Shown: positions 8,898 to 18,198 of the stretch, piece by piece
How the letters are laid out: every line of letters begins with the position of its first letter
Numbering within the stretch: position 1 is the stretch's first letter
DNA from: Dehalococcoidia bacterium
Lineage (GTDB): Bacteria > Chloroflexota > Dehalococcoidia > DSTF01 > JALHUB01
NCBI GenBank assembly: GCA_030018455.1
Contig: JASEFU010000004.1
Span: 1 to 64,000, forward strand
Length of the DNA stretch: 64,000 nucleotides
Direction: 5' to 3'
Notes under the pieces: generated by a model
What the model saw: only the letters and a program-made list of their open reading frames with translations
Databases searched by the model: none
Told to the model about the DNA's origin: nothing
Program-made: the position numbers and the translations under genes

Positions 8898-10286
8898 TCA
8901 AGCGGCGGGATAGGACTGTCCGCGCTCGGCGATGGTAACGCGACGCCCCGCCTCGCGCAGGCGGCCCGCCAGCGCTTCCATGCTCTTCGGCTCGCCGTGC
9001 ACGAGTAGCACACCGGCGTCGCCCGTCGCTGCCAGCCATTCGAGAAGGCCGTTCTGATCGGCGTGGGCGCTGAGGCCGTTGATCGTGTAGACGCGGGCGC
9101 GAACGGCGACGTCTTCGCCAAAGATGCGGACTTTCTGCGCCCCATCGACGATGGCGCGACCGAGTGTGCCCATCGCCTGGAAGCCCACGAAGATGACGGC
9201 GCAGTTGTCCCGCCAGAGGTTGTGGCGCAGGTGGTGGAGCACGCGGCCGCCGTTCGCCATGCCGCTTCCGGCGATGATGATGCTTCCTGACTCCCAGCGG
9301 TTGATGGCGCGCGAGTCCTCGGTGCTGTGGGAAAATTCGACGCCGGGGAAGTCGAAGGCTTCCTCGCCGGCGTCAAGGCGGGCAACGAGGCGCGAATTGA
9401 GCTCGCGCAGGCGGGACTCGTATGCTCTCGTTATGCTTATCGCGAGCGGGCTGTCGAGGAAGACGCGCCTGGCCGGCATCTCGCCGGCTTCCCACATCAT
9501 CTTCAGGAAGTAGAGCACGTCCTGGGTGCGCTCGAGGGCGAAGGAAGGGATGACGACGTTACCGCCACGCGCCACGGCATCCTTTATCGCCTGCTCGAAC
9601 TCCTTCCGCGACTCCTCGACCGGCCTGTGCGGGCGGTCGCCATACGTCGACTCGCTGACGACGAGGTCGCAGGGAGAGGGGAGGACGGGATCGGGCATGA
9701 CCTCGCGCCCTTTGTAGCCGAGGTCGCCGCTGAAGGTAACGCGCTGAATGCTGCCCCGTTTCCGCTCTTCGAACTCGAAGAAGGCGGAGCCGAGGACATG
9801 GCCGGCGTTGCGGAAGGTGAAGCTGGCGTTCCTGCCGAGCGATAGCGGCGAGTCGTAGGGAACGGGCGGGCCGAAGCGGTCGAGGGCAATCAGGACATCC
9901 TGGACGGCGTAGGGCGGCGGCTCGAGGTCGACGCCCTGCCGCTGGGCCTTGCGGAGGCGGTGCGTGTACTCCTCGTGCATCACGTGGGCGGCGTCCATCA
10001 GGATCAGGCGTCCGATCTCGCGGGTGGCGGCAGTAGCGTAGATAGGGCCGCGAAAACCTTCGCGCACGAGGAGCGGCAGGCGCCCGATGTGGTCGAGGTG
10101 GCTGTGCGTCAGGAATACCGCATCGATACCCTTGGGGTCGAAGGCGAAGGGCTCGGCGCAGCGAGCGTAGGAAGTCTCGTCTCCCTGAAAGAGGCCGCAG
10201 TCAACGAGGACGCGGCGGCCTGCGATTTCGAGGAGGTGGCAAGAGCCGGTGACTTCTCCGGCGGCGCCGTAGGGTGTTACCCGCAA
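8898..10286 (-). CDS. Metallo-beta-lactamase/beta-CASP RNA-processing-type nuclease
   Basis: A 462-residue protein of the CPSF73/YSH1-like beta-CASP family. The zinc motif HSHLDHIG (about residues 60-67) is the HxHxDH signature, GHVLGSAFFEF (about 162) supplies the next His, and FSGDLG (about 184) the Asp. beta-CASP motifs follow, including SESTYGDR and a late SAHAD (about 415), where the C-terminal His contributes. Family members are RNA endo/exonucleases. The start appears to be TTG at 10286 with AGGAAAGGA upstream; the nearby ATG is out of frame. Its position 27 bases after the LOG gene on the same strand suggests co-transcription. Confidence 0.88.
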   Translation of the reverse strand: MRVTPYGAAGEVTGSCHLLEIAGRRVLVDCGLFQGDETSYARCAEPFAFDPKGIDAVFLTHSHLDHIGRLPLLVREGFRGPIYATAATREIGRLILMDAAHVMHEEYTHRLRKAQRQGVDLEPPPYAVQDVLIALDRFGPPVPYDSPLSLGRNASFTFRNAGHVLGSAFFEFEERKRGSIQRVTFSGDLGYKGREVMPDPVLPSPCDLVVSESTYGDRPHRPVEESRKEFEQAIKDAVARGGNVVIPSFALERTQDVLYFLKMMWEAGEMPARRVFLDSPLAISITRAYESRLRELNSRLVARLDAGEEAFDFPGVEFSHSTEDSRAINRWESGSIIIAGSGMANGGRVLHHLRHNLWRDNCAVIFVGFQAMGTLGRAIVDGAQKVRIFGEDVAVRARVYTINGLSAHADQNGLLEWLAATGDAGVLLVHGEPKSMEALAGRLREAGRRVTIAERGQSYPAA

Positions 10287-10313
10287 GAGAGCATCCTTTC
10301 CTGGCGGAAACGG

Positions 10314-10988
10314 CTAGCCTTTCTCCTTGCCGCTGATTTCGCGCCACTTCTCGACTTTGGCGACGATCTCCGCCGGGTCGTCGACTATCTGCACACAGTC
10401 AAGGTCGGGCGGATCGATGTAGCCCCTGCCGAACGGCTGATCGCGGAGCCAGGCAAGGAGCCCTCCCCAGTATTCGCGGCCGGCGAGGAACACGGGGAAC
10501 GGGCGTATCTTCCGGGTGTGGATGAGGGTGACCGTCTCGAACAGCTCATCGAGGGTGCCGAAGCCGCCGGGCAGGAGCACGAAGGCGGTGGCGTACTTGA
10601 CGAGCATGACTTTGCGCACGAAGAAGTGGTGGAAGTGCAGGGTGAGAGTATGGTACTGATTGCGGGGCTGCTCCTCCGGCAGCTCGATTGTCAGTCCGAC
10701 GGAGACGCCGCCCGCCTCGAGGGCGCCCTTGTTCGCCGCTTCCATGATGCCGGGTCCGCCGCCGGTGACGACGGCGTATCCGGCAAGGGCGAGGCGCCGG
10801 CCGAGGTCTTCCGCAAATTGGTACCAAGGGTCGTCTGGCTTGACGCGCGCGGAGCCGTAGACGGTAACGGCTGGCAGGAGGCCGGCGAGGGCGTCGAAGC
10901 CCTCGATGAACTCGCCCATTATGCGGAACATGCGCCACGCTTCTTCTTTGCGGAGCTCGTTGATTATGTAGGTGTCTCGCCCGTCCAT
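10314..10988 (-). CDS. LOG family protein (TIGR00730 Rossmann fold)
   Basis: A 224-residue protein with the hallmark PGGFGTLDE motif (about residue 140) and the nucleotide-binding segment VVTGGGPGIMEAANKGA (about 73-89). These are the signatures of LONELY GUY-type nucleoside 5'-monophosphate phosphoribohydrolases, which cleave cytokinin-like or other nucleoside monophosphates to base plus ribose 5-phosphate. Older annotations call them lysine decarboxylase-like. ATG 10988 is preceded by GGAGGAAAAG. It is upstream of and probably co-transcribed with the beta-CASP nuclease. Confidence 0.88.
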   Translation of the reverse strand: MDGRDTYIINELRKEEAWRMFRIMGEFIEGFDALAGLLPAVTVYGSARVKPDDPWYQFAEDLGRRLALAGYAVVTGGGPGIMEAANKGALEAGGVSVGLTIELPEEQPRNQYHTLTLHFHHFFVRKVMLVKYATAFVLLPGGFGTLDELFETVTLIHTRKIRPFPVFLAGREYWGGLLAWLRDQPFGRGYIDPPDLDCVQIVDDPAEIVAKVEKWREISGKEKG

Positions 10989-11144
10989 CTTTTCCTCCGG
11001 GTGGCTTTCACCGGGCTAACAGTAGCACCGGGCAGTGATAGGTGCCAGAGGGCCGACGCATTGCTCAACGGATGGCTGAAACGGATAAGCGCCAGCGGCC
11101 GCAAGCGACTTTCGCCGGCCGTCGGCACGTTCCGTTGCCGGCTG

Positions 11145-12146
11145 CTATTGCTCGTCGTTAGGGAGGAGACTTAGCTTCTCCGCCACCTCGGGGTTGGCCA
11201 CCCACTTCGGCCAGCGTCCGTTGAGCACCGCGGCCGCCGCCAGCCCGACCTCGCGTCTGGCCCGTGCCATCGACCGGCGGGAGAAGAACGCCATGTGAGG
11301 CGTCAGGACGACGTTGTCGAGGCTGCGGAGCGGACTGTCGGCGGGAAGCGGTTCCTCCTCGAAGACGTCGAGGGCTGCGCCGGCGATGCGCCTATCGCGA
11401 AGCGCTTCCACCAGCGCCGTCTCGTCGACTTCGGGGCCGCGCGCCGTGTTGATGAGGAAGGCCGACTCCTTCATCAGCGCCAGCTCGCGGCGCCCTATGA
11501 GGCCGCGCGTTTCCGGCGTGAGCGACGCGTTCAGCGAGACGTAATCCGACTCACGCAGGAGAGAGTCGAGGTCTGTTTTCGTTGCGCCGTGCTCCGCGAC
11601 CACTTCCCGGCTGACGTAGGGGTCGTGCGCAACAACGAGCATGTCCAGCGCAAGCGCCCGGCGGGCGAGCGCCCTGCCGATGCGCCCGAAACCGATAATG
11701 CCAAGCGTCTCGCCGTAGAGAGGCCGCGGCGTCTCTCCGCGGCGCGTCCAGCCGCCGCCCTTCACGTGCGAGTCGAGCGCGAGGATGCTGCGCGCGGAGG
11801 CGAGAAGGAGGGCAAGGGCGTGGTTCGCCACCTCCTCCGTGCAATAGCCGGGGAGATAGGCGACAACGATGCCCCGTTCTGTCGCCGCGGCGAGATCGAT
11901 GTTGTCGACGCCGACGCCGTAGCGAACGATCACCTTGCATTTCTCAAGGCAGTTGATGGCGTCATAATCGACCTGTGTCATCGCGACAAGCACGGCGTCG
12001 GCCTCGCGCAGCCGGCGCTCTCGCTCCTCCGGGGACAGCAGACGCCCTCTCACGAGGTTGACGTCGAGCGGCGCGAGTTGCGCCAGCTCCTCGTCAAGCG
12101 ACTGGTCCGGCCCGGCGTCGAGGTGAAGGACTGTTACGCTGCCCAT
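11145..12146 (-). CDS. D-isomer-specific 2-hydroxyacid dehydrogenase (CtBP/SerA-like)
   Basis: A 333-residue NAD-dependent dehydrogenase. The nucleotide-binding domain begins with LGIIGFGRIGRALARRA (about residues 143-160), and TARGPEVDETALVEAL follows near 228. Catalytic positions are visible: Arg in the INTARGPEVD region, Glu in the DVFEEEPLP region and His in TPHMAFFS (about 284). Regulatory ACT domains of SerA are absent, so this is a short C-terminal-binding-protein/hydroxypyruvate-reductase-type enzyme of unknown substrate. ATG 12146 is chosen because CGGGAGGACC precedes it; the frame extends further upstream without conserved sequence. It is divergent from the LarA-like gene. Confidence 0.87.
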   Translation of the reverse strand: MGSVTVLHLDAGPDQSLDEELAQLAPLDVNLVRGRLLSPEERERRLREADAVLVAMTQVDYDAINCLEKCKVIVRYGVGVDNIDLAAATERGIVVAYLPGYCTEEVANHALALLLASARSILALDSHVKGGGWTRRGETPRPLYGETLGIIGFGRIGRALARRALALDMLVVAHDPYVSREVVAEHGATKTDLDSLLRESDYVSLNASLTPETRGLIGRRELALMKESAFLINTARGPEVDETALVEALRDRRIAGAALDVFEEEPLPADSPLRSLDNVVLTPHMAFFSRRSMARARREVGLAAAAVLNGRWPKWVANPEVAEKLSLLPNDEQ

Positions 12147-12295
12147 GAGGTCCTCCCGGCTGTACTTTGAATGAGGCGATGGCCTAAGGATACGCGGAGC
12201 GAGCTCTTTACGCGAGGACGCGCTCGCGGGCGAGAGCGATTTGATGTATGCTTCGGCCGCCAAGACACGCTTGCATGAGAACAGGAGGTCCGCCG

Positions 12296-13669
12296 GTGGT
12301 GAATTGCGCGCTCCCGTACGGTGACGAGAGGCTGGAGGTAACGCTGCCCGCGCGGACGCGCGTCGTCGCCGGACTGGCGGAGCGCATGGGTGGCAGGACC
12401 GAGGGCGTCGAGCCTCTGGGGGATGAAGCGGCCGCAGTGCGTGAGGCGCTTGCGCATCCGCTGGGTATGCCGCGCCTCGCTGAGATGCTGCGCCCCTCGT
12501 CGCGCGTGCTGATCGCCTTCGATGACCCCACGGTCGTCTCTTACGGGCCCTTCCGCCGGCTGGCCATAGAGGCCCTGCTCGAAGAGATCGCGGCCGCGGG
12601 CGTGGTGGAGTCGAACGTGACGTTGCTCTGCGCGAACGCGCTGCACAGGCGCTGGACGCGCGAGGAGCTGGCGTCGGTGCTGGGCGAGGAGCTGGTGCGA
12701 CGTTTCGGAGAGCGGCTCCTCTGCCACGACGGCGAGGACGCGTACGGACTCGTTTACCTGGGGCAGACCCCGTCCGGCTACGATGTCGAGGTGAACCGGC
12801 TGGTAGCGGACTGCGACCTGACGGTGTACGTGAACGCGCAGGTGCATCTCGGCTTCAGCGGCGGCTGGAAATCGGTCTGCGTCGGCCTCTCGACGTGGCG
12901 CTCGATCCGCTGGACGCACACCCCGCACGGCACCTCGATGTCGATGCGCGACAACCGCATGCACGCCGTCCTCGACGAGATGGGGGCGCACCTGGAGTCG
13001 GCGCTTGGGAAGCGCGTGTTCAAGATCGAGACGGTGACGGCGGGACTGACGCGGGCGGCGCGCGTGTGGGCGGGAGCCGTGTCGGAGACGCGGGCGGCCG
13101 CGCTCGAGTTCATGCTACCGCGCTACCCGGCGCGGCGTTCTCTGGCGGAGCCCGCCGACGTCATCATCTACGGCGTGCCCAACTGGAGCCCGTACGCCAC
13201 CTTCGCGCGCATGAACCCCATCCTCACGCTTATCTCCACCGGCCTCGGCTACCTGGGCGGTTACATCGAGGCGCTGGGAAAGCCCGGCTGCTCCGTCATC
13301 ATGGCGACGCCGTGCACGGAGCAGTGGGACCTGGAGCACCACCTGGCCTATCCCGAGGTATGGGCTCGCGTGCTGCCGGAGACGCGAGACCCTTACGAGA
13401 TCACAGAGCGCTACATTGAGAAGTTCGCCGCGAACGACTTCTACATTGAGAACTACCGCTTCGGGTACTCGTATCATCCCGTTCATGCGGTGCTCGCCAC
13501 GCATCCGCTGAAGCGGCTGGGCCATGCCGGGCGCGTGTTCGTGGCGGGGGCGGACGACGCGGCAGTGCCCCGGCACCTCGGGTTCATCCCCGCGAGCAGC
13601 GTGGAAGACGCCGTCAGAGAGGCGGAGCGCATCCACGGGCGCGACTGCTCGATCACGTGCGTCGCTTAG
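12296..13669 (+). CDS. LarA-like (DUF2088) protein, lactate-racemase family
   Basis: A 457-residue protein. The N-terminal half matches the LarA N domain: RVLIAFDDPTVVSYGPFRRL (about 78-97) is the conserved DDxTRP-like segment, although here it reads DDPTVVS. The central VNAQVHLGFSGGWKSVCVGL and the THTPHG segment are typical for the family. LarA enzymes use a pincer nickel nucleotide to racemise 2-hydroxyacids. The lar maturation genes (larB, larC, larE) are not nearby, so the reaction is uncertain. The start is one of two adjacent GTG codons after AGGAGG. Its divergent neighbour is a 2-hydroxyacid dehydrogenase, which suggests a shared hydroxyacid substrate (inference). Confidence 0.75.
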   Translation: MVNCALPYGDERLEVTLPARTRVVAGLAERMGGRTEGVEPLGDEAAAVREALAHPLGMPRLAEMLRPSSRVLIAFDDPTVVSYGPFRRLAIEALLEEIAAAGVVESNVTLLCANALHRRWTREELASVLGEELVRRFGERLLCHDGEDAYGLVYLGQTPSGYDVEVNRLVADCDLTVYVNAQVHLGFSGGWKSVCVGLSTWRSIRWTHTPHGTSMSMRDNRMHAVLDEMGAHLESALGKRVFKIETVTAGLTRAARVWAGAVSETRAAALEFMLPRYPARRSLAEPADVIIYGVPNWSPYATFARMNPILTLISTGLGYLGGYIEALGKPGCSVIMATPCTEQWDLEHHLAYPEVWARVLPETRDPYEITERYIEKFAANDFYIENYRFGYSYHPVHAVLATHPLKRLGHAGRVFVAGADDAAVPRHLGFIPASSVEDAVREAERIHGRDCSITCVA

Positions 13670-13678
13670 CCGGACTGG

Positions 13679-16435
13679 TTACGGCGCAGGTCTGGGTCGG
13701 GTGCGGCGTTCCTTGGGTTCGGAAGTGGGCACCCACGGCATGAGCTTCATCGCCTCGATCACGATCAGGGGAGTGCTGCCCAGTCCGAATATTACCAGCC
13801 ACTCCCACGGTTCGGGCAGGCTTACCTCGAAGGCATCGGGCAGGGGCGGCACGTACATGACCAGAAGGAGCAGGCCGAACGAGAGGATGGTCGCGCCGAC
13901 GACATACATGTTCTTGAACGGCCCGAGGTCGATGATCGTGCGGTACAGAGAGCGCGAACCGTGCGCCTTCAGGAGCTCTGCCACGACGAGCGTTGCGAAG
14001 GCCATCGTCCTCGCCTCCTCTTCCGGCCGGTCGAAGGCGTAGAGCCAAACGAGGAAGGCGACAAGCACGGCAATCGCTTCCGCGACACCTCGAATGACGA
14101 GCACAAGGGCAATGGGCCGCGTCACCACCGACTCCTGCGGCGGACGCGGCGGACGCGACATGATGTCGGGGTCGGCGGGCTCCATTCCCAGCGCGAGCGC
14201 GGGGAAGCTGTCGGTCACCAGGTTCACCCAAAGGATCTGGATCGGCAGCAGGGGCACGGGCGTGCCGGCGACGACGGCGGCGAATATGATCAGGATTTCG
14301 CCGAGGTTCGCGGCAAGGAGGTAGATAACGAAGTTGCGTATGTTGTCGAATATCTTACGTCCTTCCTCCACGGCCGCGACTATGGACGCGTAGTTGTCGT
14401 CGGTGATGACCATGTCGGCCGCTTCCTTGGCCACGTCCGTCCCAGTGATCCCCATCGCCACGCCGATGTCGGCGCCTCGCAGAGCAGGCGCGTCGTTGAC
14501 GCCGTCGCCGGTCACCGCGACGATGTGGCCCTTTTCGCGGAGGGCGTCGACAATGCGCATCTTCTGCTCCGGCGAGATGCGCGCGTAGATGCGCGTCTGA
14601 TCGACGACGCGCCGCAGCTCGGCGTCCGTCAGGCGATCGATATCGGGCCCGGTAAGTACGCTATCGCCGTCCCTCGCGATACGGAGGTCGCGGCCGATGG
14701 CGAGGGCGGTCGCGCGGTGGTCGCCGGTGACCATGATGGGGATGATTCCGGCCCGGTACGAAAGCTCGACGGCGTCGCGGACTTCGGGGCGTGGCGGGTC
14801 CTGCATGCCGGCCAGCCCGAGGAATATTAGTTGCTCCTCCAGCTTCTCTTCGGCGACCCGCTGTTCGAGCGGGCGGTAAGCGAGGGCGAGAACGCGCAGT
14901 CCTGCCGCCGCCAGTTCGTCGCTCGCGGCCAGTATCTGCCGTTTGTCTTCTTCCTCGAGCGGCCTCGTGGCATCGCCGTCCTGCCGCTGCGAACACAGCG
15001 GAAGGAGAGCGCCCGGCGCCCCTTTCGAGTAGGCGACGTAGCCGAAATCGCGCTCGTTGAGAGTGGTCATGAGCCGCCGGTCGGATGTGAAAGGCACCTC
15101 CGCGACGCGCGGGTGCTCCGCCTCCAGCGCTTCGCGGGTCAGCCCGCCTTTCGCGGCCACGACAAGCAGCGCGCCCTCCGTCGTGTCGCCGACGACGTGC
15201 CAGCGTTCGTCCTTCTGTTGGAGATAGGCGTCGTTGCACAGGACGGAGGCTAGAAGAAGCAGCCGGAGGTGATGATGCCGGCGCGGGTCGATGGTCTCGC
15301 TATCGCGGCGGAAGTCACCTGAGGGTTCGTAGCCGGCGCCGGTCACATCGAGCACGGGCTCGCCGGGCCCCAGGTAGACGCGCACTACCGTCATCTCGCC
15401 TTTCGTGAGGGTGCCCGTCTTATCGGTGGCGATGACGGTAGCGGAGCCAAGCGTTTCCACCGCCGACATCCTGCGGATGAGGGCGTGACGTTGGGCCATG
15501 CGCTGCATCCCCACGGCGAGCGCGACGGCGACCACCGCGGGCAGCCCCTCGGGCACGGCGGCGACGGCAAGGCTGACAGCCGTAAGCAGCATGTCGACGA
15601 TGTCGTTTCCGCGGACGGCGCCGACGGCGAAGACGACGACCGAGACGGCGATAGCGGCGCTGCCGAGCCAGCGTCCGAGGCCGGACATACGGCGCTGCAG
15701 CGGCGTCTGCTCCTGTTCTTGCTTTCCGACGAGGGCGGCGATGCGTCCGACCTCGGTTCCCGCGCCGGTGGCGACGACGACGCCCGTCGCCCTGCCGTAG
15801 GTGACGATGGTGCCGGCGAAGGCGGAGTTCGTCCTGTCGGCGATGGGCGTATCGAGATCGACGATGGAGCGGGCGTCCTTGTCCACCTGCGTCGACTCCC
15901 CGGTGAGCGACGCCTCGTTCATCTTTAGCTCTTTCGTGTCGGCGAGGCGCAGGTCGGCGGGCACGTACTGGCCGGGCTCAAGCAAGACGATATCCCCGGG
16001 CACAAGCAGAGGGCTCGCGACCTCTTCCACGCGGCGGTTGCGCAGCACGCGCGCCGTCGGTGCCATCATCGAACGGAGGGCCTGCAGGGCGCGCTCCGCC
16101 CGCCACTCCTGGGCCACGCCGAGGACGGCGCTCAGTATGACGATGGCGGCGATGGCGGCGGCATCGAGGTACTCGCCGATGGCGGCCGAGAGGACGGTGG
16201 CCGCCAGCAGAAGGATGATGAGAAAGTTGGCGAACTGGTCGCGGAAGGCTTCGAGGATTGTGCGGCCCTTTGCCTCGGGGAGGGTGTTCGGCCCGTACTC
16301 CTGCAGGCGTCTTTCGACTTCGGCGCTGCTGAGCCCTTCCGTGAGGTCGGTCGCCAGGGTAGCGATGACCTCTTCGACGGAGACGGAGTGAGGGGCGAAG
16401 CCGGCGTCGGGACTCTTGACGGTGGTGTCCTTCAC
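13679..16435 (-). CDS. Ca2+-type (P2) cation-transporting P-type ATPase
   Basis: A 918-residue P-type ATPase. The phosphorylation motif DKTGTLTKGEM lies near residue 338, the actuator TGES near 178, the PEGLP segment of TM4 near 292 (characteristic of Ca2+ and Na+/K+-like P2 pumps), and TGDGVNDAPAL near 615. A cation_ATPase_N domain occupies about residues 15-85 and the C-terminal membrane domain has a VNLVTDSFPALALGME segment. The likely substrate is Ca2+ exported from the cytoplasm; Mg2+ or Mn2+ are alternatives. The start is GTG with essentially no Shine-Dalgarno; a TATAAT lies only 7 bases upstream, suggesting a leaderless message. Confidence 0.92.
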   Translation of the reverse strand: MKDTTVKSPDAGFAPHSVSVEEVIATLATDLTEGLSSAEVERRLQEYGPNTLPEAKGRTILEAFRDQFANFLIILLLAATVLSAAIGEYLDAAAIAAIVILSAVLGVAQEWRAERALQALRSMMAPTARVLRNRRVEEVASPLLVPGDIVLLEPGQYVPADLRLADTKELKMNEASLTGESTQVDKDARSIVDLDTPIADRTNSAFAGTIVTYGRATGVVVATGAGTEVGRIAALVGKQEQEQTPLQRRMSGLGRWLGSAAIAVSVVVFAVGAVRGNDIVDMLLTAVSLAVAAVPEGLPAVVAVALAVGMQRMAQRHALIRRMSAVETLGSATVIATDKTGTLTKGEMTVVRVYLGPGEPVLDVTGAGYEPSGDFRRDSETIDPRRHHHLRLLLLASVLCNDAYLQQKDERWHVVGDTTEGALLVVAAKGGLTREALEAEHPRVAEVPFTSDRRLMTTLNERDFGYVAYSKGAPGALLPLCSQRQDGDATRPLEEEDKRQILAASDELAAAGLRVLALAYRPLEQRVAEEKLEEQLIFLGLAGMQDPPRPEVRDAVELSYRAGIIPIMVTGDHRATALAIGRDLRIARDGDSVLTGPDIDRLTDAELRRVVDQTRIYARISPEQKMRIVDALREKGHIVAVTGDGVNDAPALRGADIGVAMGITGTDVAKEAADMVITDDNYASIVAAVEEGRKIFDNIRNFVIYLLAANLGEILIIFAAVVAGTPVPLLPIQILWVNLVTDSFPALALGMEPADPDIMSRPPRPPQESVVTRPIALVLVIRGVAEAIAVLVAFLVWLYAFDRPEEEARTMAFATLVVAELLKAHGSRSLYRTIIDLGPFKNMYVVGATILSFGLLLLVMYVPPLPDAFEVSLPEPWEWLVIFGLGSTPLIVIEAMKLMPWVPTSEPKERRTRPRPAP

Positions 16436-16442
16436 AACTCTG

Positions 16443-16448
16443 ATTATA
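16443..16448 (-). promoter_or_regulatory. -10 element immediately upstream of the P-type ATPase
   Basis: Reading the minus strand, a perfect TATAAT ends 7 bases before the GTG start at 16435. Transcription initiating at the normal distance would begin at or within a base or two of the start codon. The -35 region is poor (TTAATC at 18-base spacing). Confidence 0.5.
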
Positions 16449-16603
16449 GTGCAGACATCGGTCTGAGATTAAGCTTACGACGGGTGACCACGGGGCAATG
16501 CGGACGGCCGGATGTCAGGGCCCCTTTCGCGGATTTCCTGCGCACGCGCATCTGGCCGTCGACTGGCGTGTCACATGGCCGCCGCCGGAGGGCCCCAGTA
16601 TGG

Positions 16604-17611
16604 CTAGACACGATACGGGTGGGGCCCGAAATCCGCCTCGTAGAAGGGGGCGACGGCATCGCCGCGGCGGGCGATGCGATCGATGCTTTTCAGCTCGTCC
16701 TCGCTGAACCTCACATCGAGGGCGCCGAGGTTGTCTTCGAGCTGCTCCATCGTGCGGGGCCCGATGATCGGGCTCGTTACAGCGGGCCGTTGCATGCACC
16801 AGGCAAGCGCCAGTTGGGAGAGCGTCACACCCTTCTCTTGGGCAAGGGGGTGCAACCCTTCGATGACGTCCCAGATGCGGTCGGTCATGCGGCGTCGCAG
16901 GAGAGGGTTGTTCTCGTAGTCGGCAAAGCGGCTGCCCTCGGGCGGCTCCTCGCCACGGCGGTACTTTCCGGTCAGCAGGCCGCCGGCGAGCGGGCTCCAG
17001 GGTATGACGGCGATCCCGAACGTCTGCGCCATCGGGAGGAGCTCGCGCTCGACGCGCCGGTCGAGGAGGTTGTACGGCGGCTGTTCGGAGACGAAGCGGT
17101 TCAGCCCCAGCTCTTTCGAGACCCACAGCGCTTCCACTACCTGCCAGGCGGCGAACGTGCTGCTGCCGATGTAGCGCACCTTCCCCGCGCGTATCAGGTC
17201 GTCGAGGGCGCGCAGCGCTTCGTCGATGGGGATGTCGGGCTGCGGACGGTGGATCTGGTAGAGATCGATGTGGTCGGTCTGGAGGCGGCGGAGGCTTTCC
17301 TCGCATTGCTCGATGATGTGGCGCCGGCTGTTGCCCCAATCGTTGACACCCTCTCCCATCTTCCAGTGCACCTTCGTCGCCAGGAAAACGTCGCGGCGCT
17401 TGCCGTTGTTCTTCAGCGCCTTGCCGGTGGCCTCCTCGCTCTTGCCGAGGTTGTAGACGTTCGCCGTATCGAGAAAGTTGATGCCTGCATCGAGGGCGCG
17501 GTCGATTATTCGCGCCGATTCGGTAGCATCCGTCTTTCCGCCGAACATCATGCAGCCGAGGCAAAGGCAGCTGACCTTTACGCCGGTGCGGCCAAACGAA
17601 CGGTACTCCAT
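16604..17611 (-). CDS. Aldo/keto reductase
   Basis: A 335-residue aldo/keto reductase. Catalytic Asp and Tyr lie in FLDTANVYN (about residues 45-53), the Lys in ATKVHW (about 78-83), and a His in DLYQIHRP (about 112-119). SEQPPYNLLDR (near 170) and IIGPRTMEQLEDNL near the C terminus form the NADPH pocket. The family reduces aldehydes and ketones; this subgroup (YghZ/Tas-like) has broad or unknown substrates. ATG 17611 is preceded by GAGGAGGACC. It is a single-gene unit transcribed away from the PIN gene. Confidence 0.9.
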   Translation of the reverse strand: MEYRSFGRTGVKVSCLCLGCMMFGGKTDATESARIIDRALDAGINFLDTANVYNLGKSEEATGKALKNNGKRRDVFLATKVHWKMGEGVNDWGNSRRHIIEQCEESLRRLQTDHIDLYQIHRPQPDIPIDEALRALDDLIRAGKVRYIGSSTFAAWQVVEALWVSKELGLNRFVSEQPPYNLLDRRVERELLPMAQTFGIAVIPWSPLAGGLLTGKYRRGEEPPEGSRFADYENNPLLRRRMTDRIWDVIEGLHPLAQEKGVTLSQLALAWCMQRPAVTSPIIGPRTMEQLEDNLGALDVRFSEDELKSIDRIARRGDAVAPFYEADFGPHPYRV

Positions 17612-17748
17612 CGCGGTCCTCCTCGCGGCTTAGAAGACAAACGGAGCGAAGGCGCCCACTTCGATAGTACGCCGCGACGCTTTCTGAATCCAGAGGCGGG
17701 CCAGAACGAGGATACGGGCAGCCGGGCCAATCTCCGCGGGACGCCTGA

Positions 17749-17754
17749 TACAAT
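17749..17754 (+). promoter_or_regulatory. -10 element for the PIN-domain gene
   Basis: TGATACAAT contains a TACAAT hexamer ending 18 bases before the TTG start, leaving room for the GGAGGA ribosome binding site. No convincing -35 was found. Confidence 0.35.
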
Positions 17755-17772
17755 GGAGTCGGCGGAGGAGAC

Positions 17773-18198
17773 TTGAGAGTCGCGATTGACACTAACGTGC
17801 TCATCGCCGCCCTCACGAAGCCGAGAGGCAGCGGAGCGCGCATCCTGCGAGCCTGGCGCGAGGGCGAGCTGGAAATCGTCTGTTCAGAGGCGACGCTGCG
17901 GGAGGTGAAGGCGGTCCTCGATTCGGAGTGGCTGGCGCGGATGACGCCGCGTGGCGAGATCGAGCGACTGCTCTCTGAGTTGCGGACAAAAGGAGTACGG
18001 GTTCGTCCGGCGCCCATATCGGACCTGCGGCTGAAGGATGAGGGCGATCTGCGGCTGGTGGAGGCGGCGGTAGCGGGCGACGCTTCCTACGTGGTGACCT
18101 CGGACCGGGAGTTGCTGCTGAAGCGGGGGTATGGAAGCGTTGAGTTCGTCACCCCATCGGAGCTTCTCGGGATGTTGAAGCGGCGGTTGAAATCGTGA
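17773..18198 (+). CDS. PIN-domain putative toxin (PIN family type II TA component)
   Basis: A 141-residue PIN-domain protein. The first acidic residue is in RVAIDTNVLIAAL (Asp 5), the second in the EATLREVKAVL helix (Glu 41 region), and the last in the LVEAAVAGDASYVVTSDREL segment, where DxxLVxAA and TSDREL are typical of the 'putative toxin-antitoxin system toxin component, PIN family'. It would be a Mg2+-dependent RNase. No antitoxin gene is seen upstream or downstream, so it is an orphan here. The TTG start has GGAGGA 5-6 bases upstream. It is the last chromosomal gene before the inferred island boundary. Confidence 0.8.
   Translation: MRVAIDTNVLIAALTKPRGSGARILRAWREGELEIVCSEATLREVKAVLDSEWLARMTPRGEIERLLSELRTKGVRVRPAPISDLRLKDEGDLRLVEAAVAGDASYVVTSDRELLLKRGYGSVEFVTPSELLGMLKRRLKS

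Noticed and set aside
9960-11174. 404-codon plus-strand frame opposite the beta-CASP nuclease and LOG genes
   Set aside because: Runs across two convincing minus-strand genes and shows no recognisable domain.
16388-17776. 462-codon plus-strand frame opposite the aldo/keto reductase
   Set aside because: Antisense shadow; no family signature and no ribosome binding site.
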